DNA of 64,000 bases from Proteromonas lacertae (lineage: Eukaryota > Sar > Bigyra > Opalinata > Proteromonadidae), in the NCBI GenBank assembly GCA_002245135.1, contig NGBS01000027.1:45086-109085 (forward strand). Reading direction: 5' to 3'. Below the pieces are notes generated by a model, which had not been told where the DNA came from, ran no database searches, and saw only the letters and a list, made by a program, of their open reading frames with translations. Numbering within the stretch: the stretch's first letter is position 1; each line of letters opens with the position of its first letter. Positions 1 to 12,877 of the stretch are shown piece by piece. A program made the position numbers and the translations under genes.

Positions 1-1941
1 TTTGAGAGAATATTTCTATATTACTGGAATTAGGCCAGTTGTGTATTGGATTTCTACAATTATATGGGATTCTGTTCCATTCTTATTTACGTATTATATA
101 TATATATATACTAATATGTTTATAGAGCAATTGAATTGATTCTATTAGGTTTTATAATTGGTATTGATTCAATCACTTCCAATGCTGGAGTTATCTTCTT
201 ATTCTTCGTTGGTTATACACTCTCTAATGAAGCTTTGTGCTATTTAATCAGTTACAAATTCGATAATCCTGAAAAAGCTCAAATGGCAGTTTTTTATATC
301 AACTTTCCAATGATAATTGGTGCATTAGTTGGTTATTATTTATCATTATTACCATCAACATGTAATGCAATGATTTATATTTCTTATGTTTTAAATATTA
401 TGCCTTCATACGCCTTTGCTAGAGGTATAACGAATGTTATTGGATATGATTATCTTGATTATATGTTGAATTATTGTTCTATTGTTAATACAGGTAAAAC
501 AAAATATGTGATTGATTCAGTTTGGAATTGGAATGCAACAGGTGAATATTTGTTTTATTTATTCATATCTTTTGCTTTATTTTTATTTATATTATCAATT
601 GTTAATACTATTCATGTATATATATATAATTATATATTGCTATAGTGTGCAAAAGATGGAGATATTAATAGCTTTAAAGCTCCAATCATTGATGCAGATA
701 TCACTGATGAAGAAGTTAGAGTAAATGGTCAAGGTATAATATATCTATATATATATACTTTATTATAGATTGTGATGATACTATCAAATTCCAACATATT
801 CGTAAAGTCTACAACAAAAAGACAGTTGCATTAGAAGATCTTTCATTTGGTATTAAAAAGGGAGAATGTTTTGGATTATTAGGTGTTAATGGTGCTGGTA
901 AGACAACTTTATTAAGAATAATGACAAAAGTAATCAAACAAACTCAAGGTGAAGGATATATCAATAATCATCCATTTAGTGGAAATATTAATGATTATAT
1001 TAGACAATGCGGTTATTGTCCACAGAATGAGTTAATTATTCCTCATTTTAATGTAAAACAGCATTTATATTTCTACTGTAATTTGAAGGGAATTTTAAAA
1101 AGTGTGGTGAATGGTTATGTGGAAGAATTGTTAAATGTATTTCATTTGAAACAGTATGAAAAACAAGAGGCTGATAAGCTAAGTGGAGGTAATAAAAGAA
1201 AATTGTCTTTAGCAATATCTTTAATAGGAAATCCATCACTTTTGATATTAGATGAACCTTCAACAGGAATTGATCCTGAAAGTCGAAGATATTTGTGGGA
1301 TTTAATCTCTACTATGTGCAAGAAACAAAGATCCAGTACTGTTTTATTAACTACACATTCATTGGAAGAAGCAGAATCTTTGTGTGATAGAATATCTATC
1401 TTAGTGAAAGGTGAGTTGAAATGCATTGGTGGAATTCAACATATTAAATCGAAGTATGGTCAATCTTATAAGATCGATATTAAGATGATGCCTCCAACCA
1501 TTGAAGAATATACTCCATTATTAAATAGATTAAGTTTTTTTACTCAAATTGATCAGTCAAACCTACTTGAAGCTTGTGAAGCTTTGGGAAATAATAGTAG
1601 GTTTAGTAATATATCTGCTGATAAAAAAGGACTGTTTAGATATTTATTTGATAGAGGATTTATGACTCCAATGGAGTTTATTGAGTGCTGGATGTTTGCT
1701 AATGCATCTGTTGTGATTTCTAGTTTTATTCAATCTATTAATCAGAATATTGTAGCTGTTTAGTATGAAAATGCCAATATTTACCTTTGAGATCAAAGAG
1801 AATATTGCGTTAGGTAATTTGTTCAGAATTCTTCAGGAAAAGAAAGATCAATATAGAATTGCTAGTTATTCTATCTATCAAGCATCTTTAGAACAAATAT
1901 TTAATCAATTTGCCTGTGAAGATCCTGATGAAACTAGTTAA
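1..1941 (+). CDS. ABCA-type ABC transporter, C-terminal part (5' end outside window)
   Basis: This is the C-terminal half of an ABC-A family exporter, which moves lipids or other amphipaths across membranes. Seen: hydrophobic ABC2-type membrane segments in the first 650 bases, then one nucleotide-binding domain with Walker A (GVNGAGKTT), a Q-loop (YCPQNE), signature LSGGNKRK, Walker B (LLILDEPSTGID) and the H-loop (TTHSLEEAE). The ABCA-specific tail ending in SLEQIFNQFA closes at the TAA at 1939. Short GTA...TAG introns lie near 90-127, 617-647 and 735-768. The frame breaks near 1750. Removing one T from a TTT run there restores a continuous tail, so a sequencing indel is likelier than decay. 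The family call is firm; the substrate is unknown. Confidence 0.85.
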
Positions 1942-2102
1942 TAGTTGTATTACCTCATTAATAATAAAAAGTATAATTATTATAAGTGTTTATACCTCTT
2001 GATATACTACTGTCTTCATAAATTACTCCTGAATCACAAAATCTTCTTATACATTAAATACACAAAAATACACAGTATTTTCTTATTTATTTCTTCTTCT
2101 AA

Positions 2103-4170
2103 ATGTCAGCTTCTGCTTCAGAAGTATTCATTTTGATATATTTAATTAGGTTGAAATAAGGGATACTTCACCTCTAGCAGTTATTTTCAAGCCTACATGG
2201 TATTTATAGATATTTATTTTATAGGGCTGAAATTCAAAGACTTTTAAACCAACAACCACCTATTTCAGATTATGAAATTCCAAAATTAGATAAATTAGTG
2301 AATGATATGTTGAAACAGCTTGATAATGAAGAAAACTATGTAACAAATGAAACCCAATGTACCAAATATTTCAATGTCAGGCATATATTTGATACATGGT
2401 GTTTGTATGCTCAAAATAATGTATTTACTCAATCCTTATTATAATTAGAGAAGAGTAAGAAAAGTCTTCCTTTATGCTATTCGTCACGTTATTTTACTTA
2501 AGCATCACCCCTTCTTATTCGAAAATATCGATCCTTTAATCGATTTGATTAATCATCTTAATAACGAGAATCTAGATGAAGAAACACTATCAAGATATCT
2601 TCTACTTGTATATGGAATATGTCAAGTATTTGTATCTCAACCTGCAAATATTAAAGACTTTATGAAAGATAATAATTTATGTTTTTATGATAAGATAGTT
2701 AAAGATTTGTATATTTTTCATATTTATTTTATTATAAATAATAGTACAACTATATCAAAGAATTCAGTTCAATCAATTATCACAGATATATTCCATTCAA
2801 TTTTATCAATAGCATCTGAAGATATATTCAAGTTCCTAAATGAGAAACATTTTGAAGAATTAATTATCGGTGAGTTTATAACAAAATATAAAGAATCTGG
2901 AAGTCCACTGATCAACGATACAGATATCAGTTTCCACTATCAATTAAACAATATGATTGTATTAATTGAATCACTTGAAAATAACTTCATTTCAGATAAT
3001 GAAATGATATTGTCATTAAAAAATAATATTTTAAATTTAATTAAAACTAGATTCATTTCAGAGATTTTTACTAATAAATTATTAAAAGGAAGTGAGAACG
3101 AAATATGTAAAATATTATCTCACTTAACTCAAATCGTACAATATTGTGAAGAAACCCATCCAAATTCATTATTTACTGACTTATTTATAAGTTATGTAAT
3201 AGACGAAGAATTCATTGATGATGGTAAGGATAATAACTTAACCGTCTCTCAATTAATAATGAATAAATTATATTCAGTTTCCAGTAATGTTGTGGTATAT
3301 ACTATATCACTATATGATACATTATTTTCATTGAAAAACACTAAAGTATTGAATTACTTAATTTATGATTATATAAAAGATCAAAGTTATAGGAAATCAA
3401 TGAAAGAATCACCATCTTCACAAATATATACTGAATTATCTCCTTCTAAAAGAATAGAAAGTAAATTAAATGAATATAACAGTCTATTTCCTCAATCTCC
3501 AAAACCAACAAGGAAATATATTGATGATAGTCAATCGAAAGTGATTAGTAATTGTGAATTACCTGATATTGAAGCTAGTCAACAACTATCATTTACATTT
3601 GATGAAAGTAATGAAGATTTATTTAAAACACCCACCAAAAATAATAATAATAACTCAAATATAATAGAAAAAGAATTCATTGAAGGTCCATTTTTAACTG
3701 CAATTTATACTTTATTAGAATCATTTTATAATAATACTCAAGAAGTTAATTTCAATATAACTGGATTATTTATAACATTAATTCAATATGGTGATTTTAT
3801 TATGAATGATTATTTCTTTAATTTTGATTATGAAAAAGAGTTTAAGAATAACAGTCGTTGTTTTCTATCAATAATCAGTAAATTATGGAATGAAGGTTTG
3901 AATTATATAACAAATACCAATAAAACTCATCAAACATTGGAATATACAAGAAAATTACTTGGAACTTATGATGATGATGATGAAGATGAAGATGATAATA
4001 ACAAACAAAAAGGAAGTAAGAAGTTGATGTTGGAGAATGTGTATAACGATGAGTATGAAGAACAGTTCTTTAAGTCGTATGTTGTGTTAGAAGAGTATTT
4101 GAAGGAAATAAGTGCTTATGTTTATGCTAAAGAGTGGAAAGATACAATTTTATTCCAATCGCAGAGTTAA
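2103..4170 (+). CDS. FHIP-family (FAM160-like) protein
   Basis: This looks like an FHIP subunit of the FTS-Hook-FHIP complex, which links endosomal cargo to dynein. Seen: an alpha-helical protein of about 650 residues built from four exons. The ATG at 2103 opens a seven-codon exon, followed by introns of 26, 25 and 28 nt and one long 3' exon. The region around 3681-3830 (EGPFLTAIYTLLESF, then a NITGLFITLIQYGD stretch) resembles the most conserved FHIP segment. An Asp/Glu-rich insertion lies near 3970-4010. It ends about 100 bp before the convergent ARF-GEF gene. The family assignment rests on one conserved block; another HEAT-like helical family is possible. Confidence 0.6.
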
Positions 4171-4273
4171 TCATCTTTACATTTTGGTTATTGTTTATTG
4201 TTTATATATATTGTTCTATTTTAAAAATTGACTAATATATAAATCAGAAATAATAATGAAATTCTATATTGTA

Positions 4274-7200
4274 TTATAAGTTATCCATGACTAAATCAGT
4301 CAATCTCTTTCCAAATAGTTCACTTAAAGCTTCACGAACTTCAGTAAAACTACATTGTATTAATTTCACTAAATAACTCCATATCCATCTAATTGTCTTC
4401 TTAAACTATTCAAAAAATATATAAAAATAAATATAATAAATACATCAACATCATCTAAATCTTCTAATATTAATATTTGATTTCTAACAACTGCTGTATA
4501 TGATAATACTTCTCTTCCTACTTCACTATCCATATCTTGTTTACTTTCTACTAATAACCTATGCTTAGTTAAGTAATTATCTAATATAATAATCATTGTA
4601 GATTTATATTTATTATAACTATTATCTTTGATGTTTTGACTTACACCTTCTTTACAGATTAAAGCGATATAGGAACTTAATATCATATTATAACCAGTAG
4701 TTTCTTGTTTTAGTAAATTGGGAACTTTTGTCATTTTCATTGCTTTAGATAAACCAGCTAAACCCAAATGTTTTCTCAATAAGAAATTATCATTGAATTT
4801 TTCTGCCATTTTTGTACTCTTCATTTAAACATTTGAAAAATTCATCTAAGACTTCTTTACTCAATTTTTCACCATATACTGAAATAATCTATTCAAATAT
4901 AATATATATATATAATTATATATACATCATAGGTTGTTTTCAATAATTCTAATTGAACTAAACATTTAGTAACAACTCTTGTTGGTACAAATGGTAATTG
5001 ATTGAATTCTTCATCTTCCTGTAATTCTTTCTCTTCTTCTACACTTAATAATAGTGTTGGATTTAATGGGAAATAACCTAAACCATAGTCAAATTGTACA
5101 ATAACCATATTATCTTCTCTTACTTCTAACACTTTACCATTCATAAAGTATGGAACATTAACTACTGATCCTGCTGGTAATAAAGCAACTTCACTTCCTA
5201 TTGTCAATCTTCCTCTAGTTGGAATTGATTCTGATTTTGATTCTGCTCTTGTTTCTACTTCAGCTTCTTCTTTTATTTCTTTTACCCTTTCATTCTCAAC
5301 TTCTTTTTCTTTCTCTTCATTCTTTCTTTTTTCTATTTCATCATCACTTTCTACATTCTCTTCATCACTCTCTTCACCATCTTTCTTCTTTGAATCTTTC
5401 TCTTCAGGTTTGGATTCTGTTTTGGGTGTGGTTTTTGCAGATACATCAGCATTATCTTCTACTTCTTCATTATTACCTTCTGGTTTATTTTGATTTTCAC
5501 TTTGTAATTTCTTTCTTATTTCAGCTACTTTTTCTTTTTGTTTCATTAAATTGGATGTATCTAATAATTCTATTGGCATATTATCACTGTAAAACTTCAC
5601 AATTCTATCTTTCACTAACTCCCAACCAGCTTCATCAAAATATCTACCTGCTGCATTAACGAATCTTTTTACACCAGCAACACCATTAATAGCCAAAGAT
5701 TGAACCTTTTGAGAAACACAATAATTGAACAAATCGAATAAATCAGGTAATAAAAACACAAACTTCTCAAACCTATTGACAAATATATCCACTACATGAT
5801 TCAATGCAACTAATGCTGAAGTATGTAACCAACAATCTTCTTGTTCTAATAAAGCTTCATCTGCATATTTAACATCATCGAATATTGGGAATATCACTGA
5901 TTTAAACAATAATCTCCACAATTCACTTGTACATTGGAATTTATTACTGTTTAATGTTCCAAACATGATTTCTAATGATGCTTTTCTTATATCTTCTTTC
6001 TCTGAATTTACTAAGTGTCCTAAACCAGTCAACCAAGGCCATAATACTGATGTATGTTCTTCTGCATCTGTGTATAATGGAGCTACACCTTCTTGATAGG
6101 TTTTTAACATTCTTCCTCTTTCAATTAAGTTACCACAAATTGTTAATCTTTCAAATGCTTTTGTTCTTAATGCTGGAATCTTACAAGAAGCAAAACCTAA
6201 TAGGCAATTGACATAAGCAACAAAGTTATCCAATTTGACTTTAATTTCATAATCTTTACTTACTTTCTTCATTAATGAATAAGCAGTTTTAATAACTTCC
6301 TTATCTTTATCTTTAGCACCAATTTTTAATACAGATAATACAGCACTCCATCCTGAAGCTAATGTTTCATCTTTAGAATAAACAATATTCTCTATAACTT
6401 GAATAACTAATAGTTTAATATTTGTATCTGTTGCTTTGGACATAATCACTTCAAATGGTTTCATAAACATCTTCTGGAAGTGGAAATTAGCTAATTCTTC
6501 TTTCTCTAAGAACTTATTCGATAATTGTTTCAATGAATCAATAGAAAACAATGATATTGTTTGATTCTGAATACAGGCAATTGTATCGAAATATCCACTC
6601 ATTACATTCCATATTTTACTCCATTCTAAACGACTTCTTATATTCATATTGGCATCTGCAACTTCTAACACTTTCTGCATACTGAATCTCTTTGATTCTG
6701 TTGTACCATTTTCTTCAGCGTTTTCATCTTCAGCTGATTTTAATTCTTGTAAGGAAACATCAGTTAATGCTTTTACGAAGGCTAATATTGCATTTCCTGA
6801 TAATTTATAACTATCTAAATAAATAGCATCAATAGTGGTAATATTGAAATCTTCAAACAAAGCTTGAGCATAATTTCTTCTACTTTCTTCTATATCAACA
6901 CCAGCATTAGATTGTCTACCAAACCAAGTCTTCTTTTTAGGTTTTGGTTGTGGGGCAGAATTTTGGCTTCCAAAATAGGAGCCATCTTTTCGCACACTTG
7001 CATATAATGAGAATTGTGCTAATTGTGAAGTACATTTCAATACATTAAACCATTTTTCACCTAATTTCTCACCATATGGTACAACTAAACCTAATAATGT
7101 ATTGACTGATTTTCTAACTTTATCTACTCCTTCCATATCAGTTACATCCTTTATTTCTGCATATTTTGCTAATAAATCCATTGATTTGGAGAATTCATCT

Positions 7201-9818
7201 GGTATATCATAACTAAATAAATATAATATAATATAATATAATATAATATACTTTATTCCAATAGTAATAAGGAATCTAGTACCATCTAAACACATATCTA
7301 CAACTCTACTATACTCAGTACTTCCCAACATCTTATCAAATGTATCAACAAACACTTCCCAAGTCTCAGACATCATAGGCTTGACATGAGCTCGACTAGC
7401 TGAAACAGTATCAAAGTATATTCTTGGTCTTTCTTGTCCATGTTCTTCTCTCTGTTCTAATGCAGATTCTGTTTGTTTCAATAATGTATTCGTTTCAATT
7501 TGGAAGGCTTCTTGTTTCTTCTTAATTACATTAGCTGCTTTCTTTGGTGGAGGAGCTACACCTAACTCTGCTCTTAATGCATCATCTTCCTTCAATGTAA
7601 ATGGATTTTCTAAGATATTATTAAATATATTAGTCATCATATCCACTGGGAAATCAGCACCATCATTACAACCTCTATTATTACGAATAAATTCATCTAA
7701 ATTCATCTTCTTCTCTTGGGGAATATTGGGATTATGTAAATCTGTATTTAACATGATAACTGAGAAGGCTAATACAAATGCAGCATCAGCACTACCAAAT
7801 GCTTGAGGATTATTCTGAGTATATCTTGCCGAGAATGTTTCCATCATTCTATCAATCTTTTGAGCTTCACCTGGAAGTCTGAAACGTAATAAAAACAATC
7901 TAATACCTTCACTAAATTCTACATTTGTATAATCTTGTAGTTCAACATAAGCATGTAATACTTTACCATTGAATTCATCAGGTCCTGATAGATAATCACC
8001 AATAGCTGTTTTATCAAACTCTTCACAGTATTTATATAAGAATTGAGCTACATCTTCAGGTGTATTCTTTAATCTATTTTTCTGGAATAAATATTCTAAT
8101 CCTTTCTTTGGTTTATCTTTAAATATTGCTGCTGCTTTCTTCAAATCTTCTTGTAATTGTTGTTTGGCACTTAATCCTTGTAATACTTCACTAGCTGCTT
8201 CGCTTATTTCTTCATCCTTTTGAGGTGTTGGTGTAGTACTTGTTGAAGATGTTTGTTTATCAGATGGTTTATCCTTATCTGATTGCTTTTCTTGTTGTTG
8301 TTGTTGTTGTTCTGATTTACTTTCATCTCCTCTTGGTGTATTTGTTGAATTATCTTCAATATCATTGTGAGCTAATGGTCGAAGCATTTCTATTACATTC
8401 TCTAAGGCTGATAATCTTACCTCATTATCTTGTTCTAAAGTATAAGCACCAGCCACATCTACTTCTTTTCTATTTTCAGCTAATTGACATAAACTCTTGA
8501 CTATATTGGCAAATAAACTATCAGCATCAACTACACAATCATTATTAAGGAATATTTCAGTAATTGATCTTTCATCTCTCACTATTTTGCTGAATAATTC
8601 AATTGTTTTCATTTTATGATCATATGGACTATTATCACTGTTTAAGATAGGTAAAAACACTGATGAAATAAACACTTCTATTTCTGGCATTAATTTCTGT
8701 TTAAATTTATCAGCAACTACAATAAAGAAATCCAATGAAGCTCTAACAACATCAGTATCTTGTCCCAAGAAATTCATTAACAAAGATTTCAATAAATATT
8801 TTCTAAAACATTGAATAAAAATATCCACTCTATTAATAGCATCTTCTGCTTTCACTATTTGTTCTTCTAACAATAAAAATGCAATTTGACGATATTGTAA
8901 TCCATTCTTTGAATCTAATGGACTTAATGTGAATTTACCTAATAATCTTAACATTGCAAATGCATCTCTATGATAAGGAGTTGGTAATTTATCTAACAAA
9001 TCTTTATCTTCATCCTTTTCAACATCTCCATTGACTAGAGCCATTCCTGTAGTGTTTATTTCACTTACTGAACCTCTACGCATTGTGTCTAGTGTGTATT
9101 TGAATTGTAAATGTTTTAATACGGATGGATACATGTATATATCAATATCGGGAATAAAATCGGTTTTTAAAGTAGATACTAAATCTGCTGCATTTCCTGT
9201 TGTTGTTTGGTTTTCTTCTTTTTTAGTAGCTTCTTCATCACCATGTTGTTTGACATGCTCAGCATCGGCTGAATTCATTTTTTCAAATACAAAACCAACT
9301 ATATCACTCAAGGCTTGAAATCCTCTATCAATACTTTCTTGTTTTACTAAACCAAAATATATCTCAAATGATTGGCATAATGCTAATAGTAAGGTGTATT
9401 CATGGATTTCACAATTACCACTTGATATTACTGCTGTTATAGTTTCTAATACTTGAACTGATACTTGTTCTTCATTGAGACTTAAACAACTTGTACATAA
9501 TCTTGTCATTAATTCTTCTATTGCTGTTTTTGCATCTTCCTTGTCTACTTTCTCTGATCCTGAGTAATATCCTTCTTTTACTATTTCACCAATTTGTACA
9601 AGTGCTTGAATTCTACAATTAACAGTTGTTGAATCAAGAGCTATGAAGAATGGTTCCATATATGGTGTAGCATCACCTTTTTTACTGCCAGATGAACTTC
9701 CAAGTTTTGGTTTCAAAGCTTTGGTTTGTTCTTCTATTGCTTTCTTTACATCTTTGTCTTTTGTCCAGCCCGTTGACTTTTTCAAAAGTCCCAATGCTTT
9801 ATAGACAAAATCTTCCAT
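4274..9818 (-). CDS. Large Sec7-domain ARF guanine-nucleotide exchange factor (BIG/Sec7p type)
   Basis: It activates ARF GTPases at the trans-Golgi or endosomes by GDP release. Seen: about 1,750 residues with DCB/HUS-like helices first, a Gln-rich linker (8285-8315), the Sec7 domain at about 7680-8170, then long HEAT-like HDS repeats. The glutamic finger lies in FRLPGEAQKIDR and is followed by NTDLHNPN. Near 5050-5200 there is an unusual Glu/Lys-rich linker and a small beta-rich segment (GSEVALLPAGSVVNVPYF) that I do not know from BIG proteins. Introns lie at about 7216-7252 (an ATATT repeat), 4887-4930 and 4395-4435. The last exons fit the BIG C-terminus and stop at 4274. Near 4808 an A5 run shifts the frame; A4 would restore it, so a sequencing indel is likely. 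Confidence 0.9.
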
Positions 9819-9890
9819 TTTCTGTTCTTCTGTTCAGCTAATAAATAAGATTCGAGAAACAAAATAAAAAAGATCTCAAGCTCAATACAA

Positions 9891-12797
9891 ATGTGGCACA
9901 AGCCTTTGAATCAAGCTTTCTCTTTAATACAATGCAAAGTAAAGGTATATTTAAATTAATTATTACTTTTAGATGAAATTGATGAGACTAATAATAGGTG
10001 GTTCAAAGGCGGATTGTTCGATGTTGATCAAGAAGTAAAAGACTCAAACTGTGAATTTTGTGCAATTTGTTTCAAGAAAGGGTATATTCATTGCATTATT
10101 ATCATAAATTAGAGAAGTTTTGATGTGTGACGGTGGTTGTTGCAGATCTTTTCATTTTACCTGTCTTGGAATGAAAGTATATTATTAATTGATATAAAAT
10201 AGAAAGAGGATATGCCTGAAGGTAGTTGGATATGTCCAGACTGCAAATCAGGTAATAAAGTCTCTTATGAATATCTTACACATGGTTATACAGTTTTTGA
10301 ACCTAAGGATATATACACATCTGTAACAGGTATTTATTAATTTTAATAATTTCTATTTTATCGAAATAGAAGATCCTGAAGAAGCTATCTGTCGTGGGTT
10401 GTCATTCCTGTATAAGTTACATGAACAACATCCAGATAATGAAGAAATAGCTATTAAAATAAATCTATTCCTTTTTTCTTATTCAAATGTTGCTAGGAAT
10501 AGAATAAGAGATTTATCTCTCCTTCATATTCAAGAATATGCAATGAAACTACGATCCAAATTCCCACCAATCAAATTCATACCTGGAGCTCCACTCAATA
10601 TAAATTCAATTTTGAAATACATCAAAGGAATGTATAAAGTCTATATTTATTACAATATGTATAGATATATAATGGAAAAATTAGGATTGGGGATGTTACA
10701 ACAATCAAAAGTCAATATACTCTCCTTATTAGAAAAAACAAGTTTTGATATAAAATGTTTATTAGGTTTTAATCCTTTAAAAGAAAAACCACCAAAATCA
10801 ATCAATAGTATATGTCCGTGTGGATGTAGAACATTTTCATCAACTACAACATGTGTATTTAGAATATATATATTTTTATTTATTGTTAGGATAATTGTGG
10901 TAAAGCAATAACTCAAGTTTATGGCTTGGATTTATATACACATGCTTTATTATATAGTTATTATATAGATTATTTAGATTTATATGAATATCCATTATTA
11001 TCAAGTGTTATACAATATATTGATCAATATTTACCGTATATAAATGATTATAATTGTTTTTATTATTATTATTTAATAGTTATCCATCATTTAGTAAGAA
11101 ATCAGATGTTGTAGTTGAAAAACTATTTCATTATTTAGATTTTATTTATGTTTTTTTCAATACACTTACTCACTATGGTGAATTTCAATTAACTAAAGAC
11201 TTGTTAGTGGATGAATACGATTTCTTAACCAATCCAGCTCATATTGAAGTATAATATATTATTTTAATGATATATAGTATATACTGAATTGTAATAATGT
11301 TTATTATATATCATTATATTCACATCTACTAAGTCTCTTTGGTTATGATAATACTAAATTCATTCAATTAATCATATCAATGCAAACAATACAAGGATGT
11401 TGGTCTTCTAAAGTATTTGATGAAGTGTATAGAAATACTGAGATGGCTTTAAAAGGATTAAATCAACATCCTAGGTATATTATATATATTATTATATTGT
11501 ATAGATTTAGAGGATTAAGTCCATGTGAAGATGAATTATTTAAATTCTTTTTAAATAAAAGAGTAAAGAAAGAGAGAGAAAATCCTTTATTACCTCCACC
11601 ATGTGATATTTTGATATGTCTTCCTCCTGAAGCTAATAATAAGATTAAATCACTGTATGGTTTAGTGAAACAACCTCCGCCACCATTGCAAATACAACAT
11701 ATCTCAGTGAAATCATCATCTTCATCTTTAGTACAGCAGAATAATGGTGTTAATAAACCTAAACAAGCAACACCATCTCCAACAGTACATTCGAAAACTC
11801 AATTGAAATCACCAACTAATTCATTAGATTCAACTCAACAATTGATAGTTAATAGCAACAACAATAAGCAAAAGACAGTCAAACCATTACTAAAACAATC
11901 ACCAAATTCTCCATCAAAAACCATTAATAAACCAAATTCAAATACTAAGAATCAAACCAAACAACAGCAATCAACTAATCCATTTGATAGATTATTATCT
12001 AAACCAAAATCACCTATTACACCTACTGTCAATAACAATATTAATAAGAATATAAACAAACAGAAACCATCTATTTCACTTGCTTCTCCATTTAATAAAC
12101 CATCTATATCTCCTACTTCAAATAGTAATAATAACATTAATAAACCAATTAAAAGACCATTTCAATCTATTTCTCCTTCAACTCCAAATCAATCTCTAAA
12201 TACAATGAGATCACCTCGAATTGTTTCATCATCAACACCAACCAAAATTGTCAATCCAAATACTATAAATAAAACAACAACTACTAAATCTGTTACTACT
12301 TCAACAACAGCTACTACTCCTCAAGTTGTATTTTTATTTTGTTTTATATTAATAATAGAAATCATTGGGATTGGCTGAATATAAAAGAAGAAAGCTTGAA
12401 GAAATATCAAATATAGGAAAGAAATATATAGAGAATATAAGTGATATATGTTATCATGTATAGTTATTATTGTTTTATATTATTTTCAATAGTATAAATT
12501 ATATTGTAATATGACAAAACATCATTGTGATTATCCACAGTTATCTATCAATAATATTCCATTAGATAATGCCTTAATAGTTAGAGAGTATATTGGTTAT
12601 ATTATTGTATAAATAGAACAATGATTAGAGGAGGTTATAAAGTAGTTTGTGAAAATAATAAATGGAATGAAGTAGCAGATAAGATTGGATTACAGTCTGT
12701 AGATTCAAATAAATTGAAAGATGTATATTTAAAAAGTTTAAAACAGATAGAAGAAGCATATCCTTTTTTCCCTTATTTTCTATTGAAATTTCTTTAA
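9891..12797 (+). CDS. PHD-finger protein with C-terminal ARID-like domain
   Basis: Probably a nuclear chromatin reader. Seen: the ATG at 9891 is followed by short exons with introns of 26-31 nt. A C4HC3 PHD finger starts at CEFCAIC (about 10050), continues through CDGGCCRSFHFTC and ends SWICPDC (about 10245). Helical segments and a second Cys cluster (CPCGCRTF, about 10815) follow. Next comes a long Ser/Thr/Pro/Asn/Lys-rich linker (11640-12320). Near 12620-12740 an ARID/BRIGHT-like segment contains RGGYKVVCENNKWNEVADKI. PHD plus ARID recalls KDM5 proteins, but I see no JmjC domain. The exon model between 10640 and 12600 is uncertain in detail, with at least six small introns. Confidence 0.65.
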
Positions 12798-12869
12798 TTT
12801 ATTTTAATCTGATTAATTGGAATAAGAAAGAATAGAAAAGAAAAAGTAAGTAACAATTTGTTTATTTAT

Positions 12870-12877
12870 GTTTGATA
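12870..12877. repeat. hAT target-site duplication, left copy
   Basis: GTTTGATA directly abuts the left inverted repeat and matches the right copy exactly. Confidence 0.9.

Noticed and set aside
1945-2136. Small Tyr/Leu-rich open frame after the ABCA gene
   Set aside because: Low-complexity AT-rich frame overlapping the 3' flank and the start of the next gene; no support.
5219-5659. Long open frames antisense to the ARF-GEF, rich in Leu/Phe
   Set aside because: They are mirror products of the acidic/Lys-rich coding strand; no domain and no promoter context.
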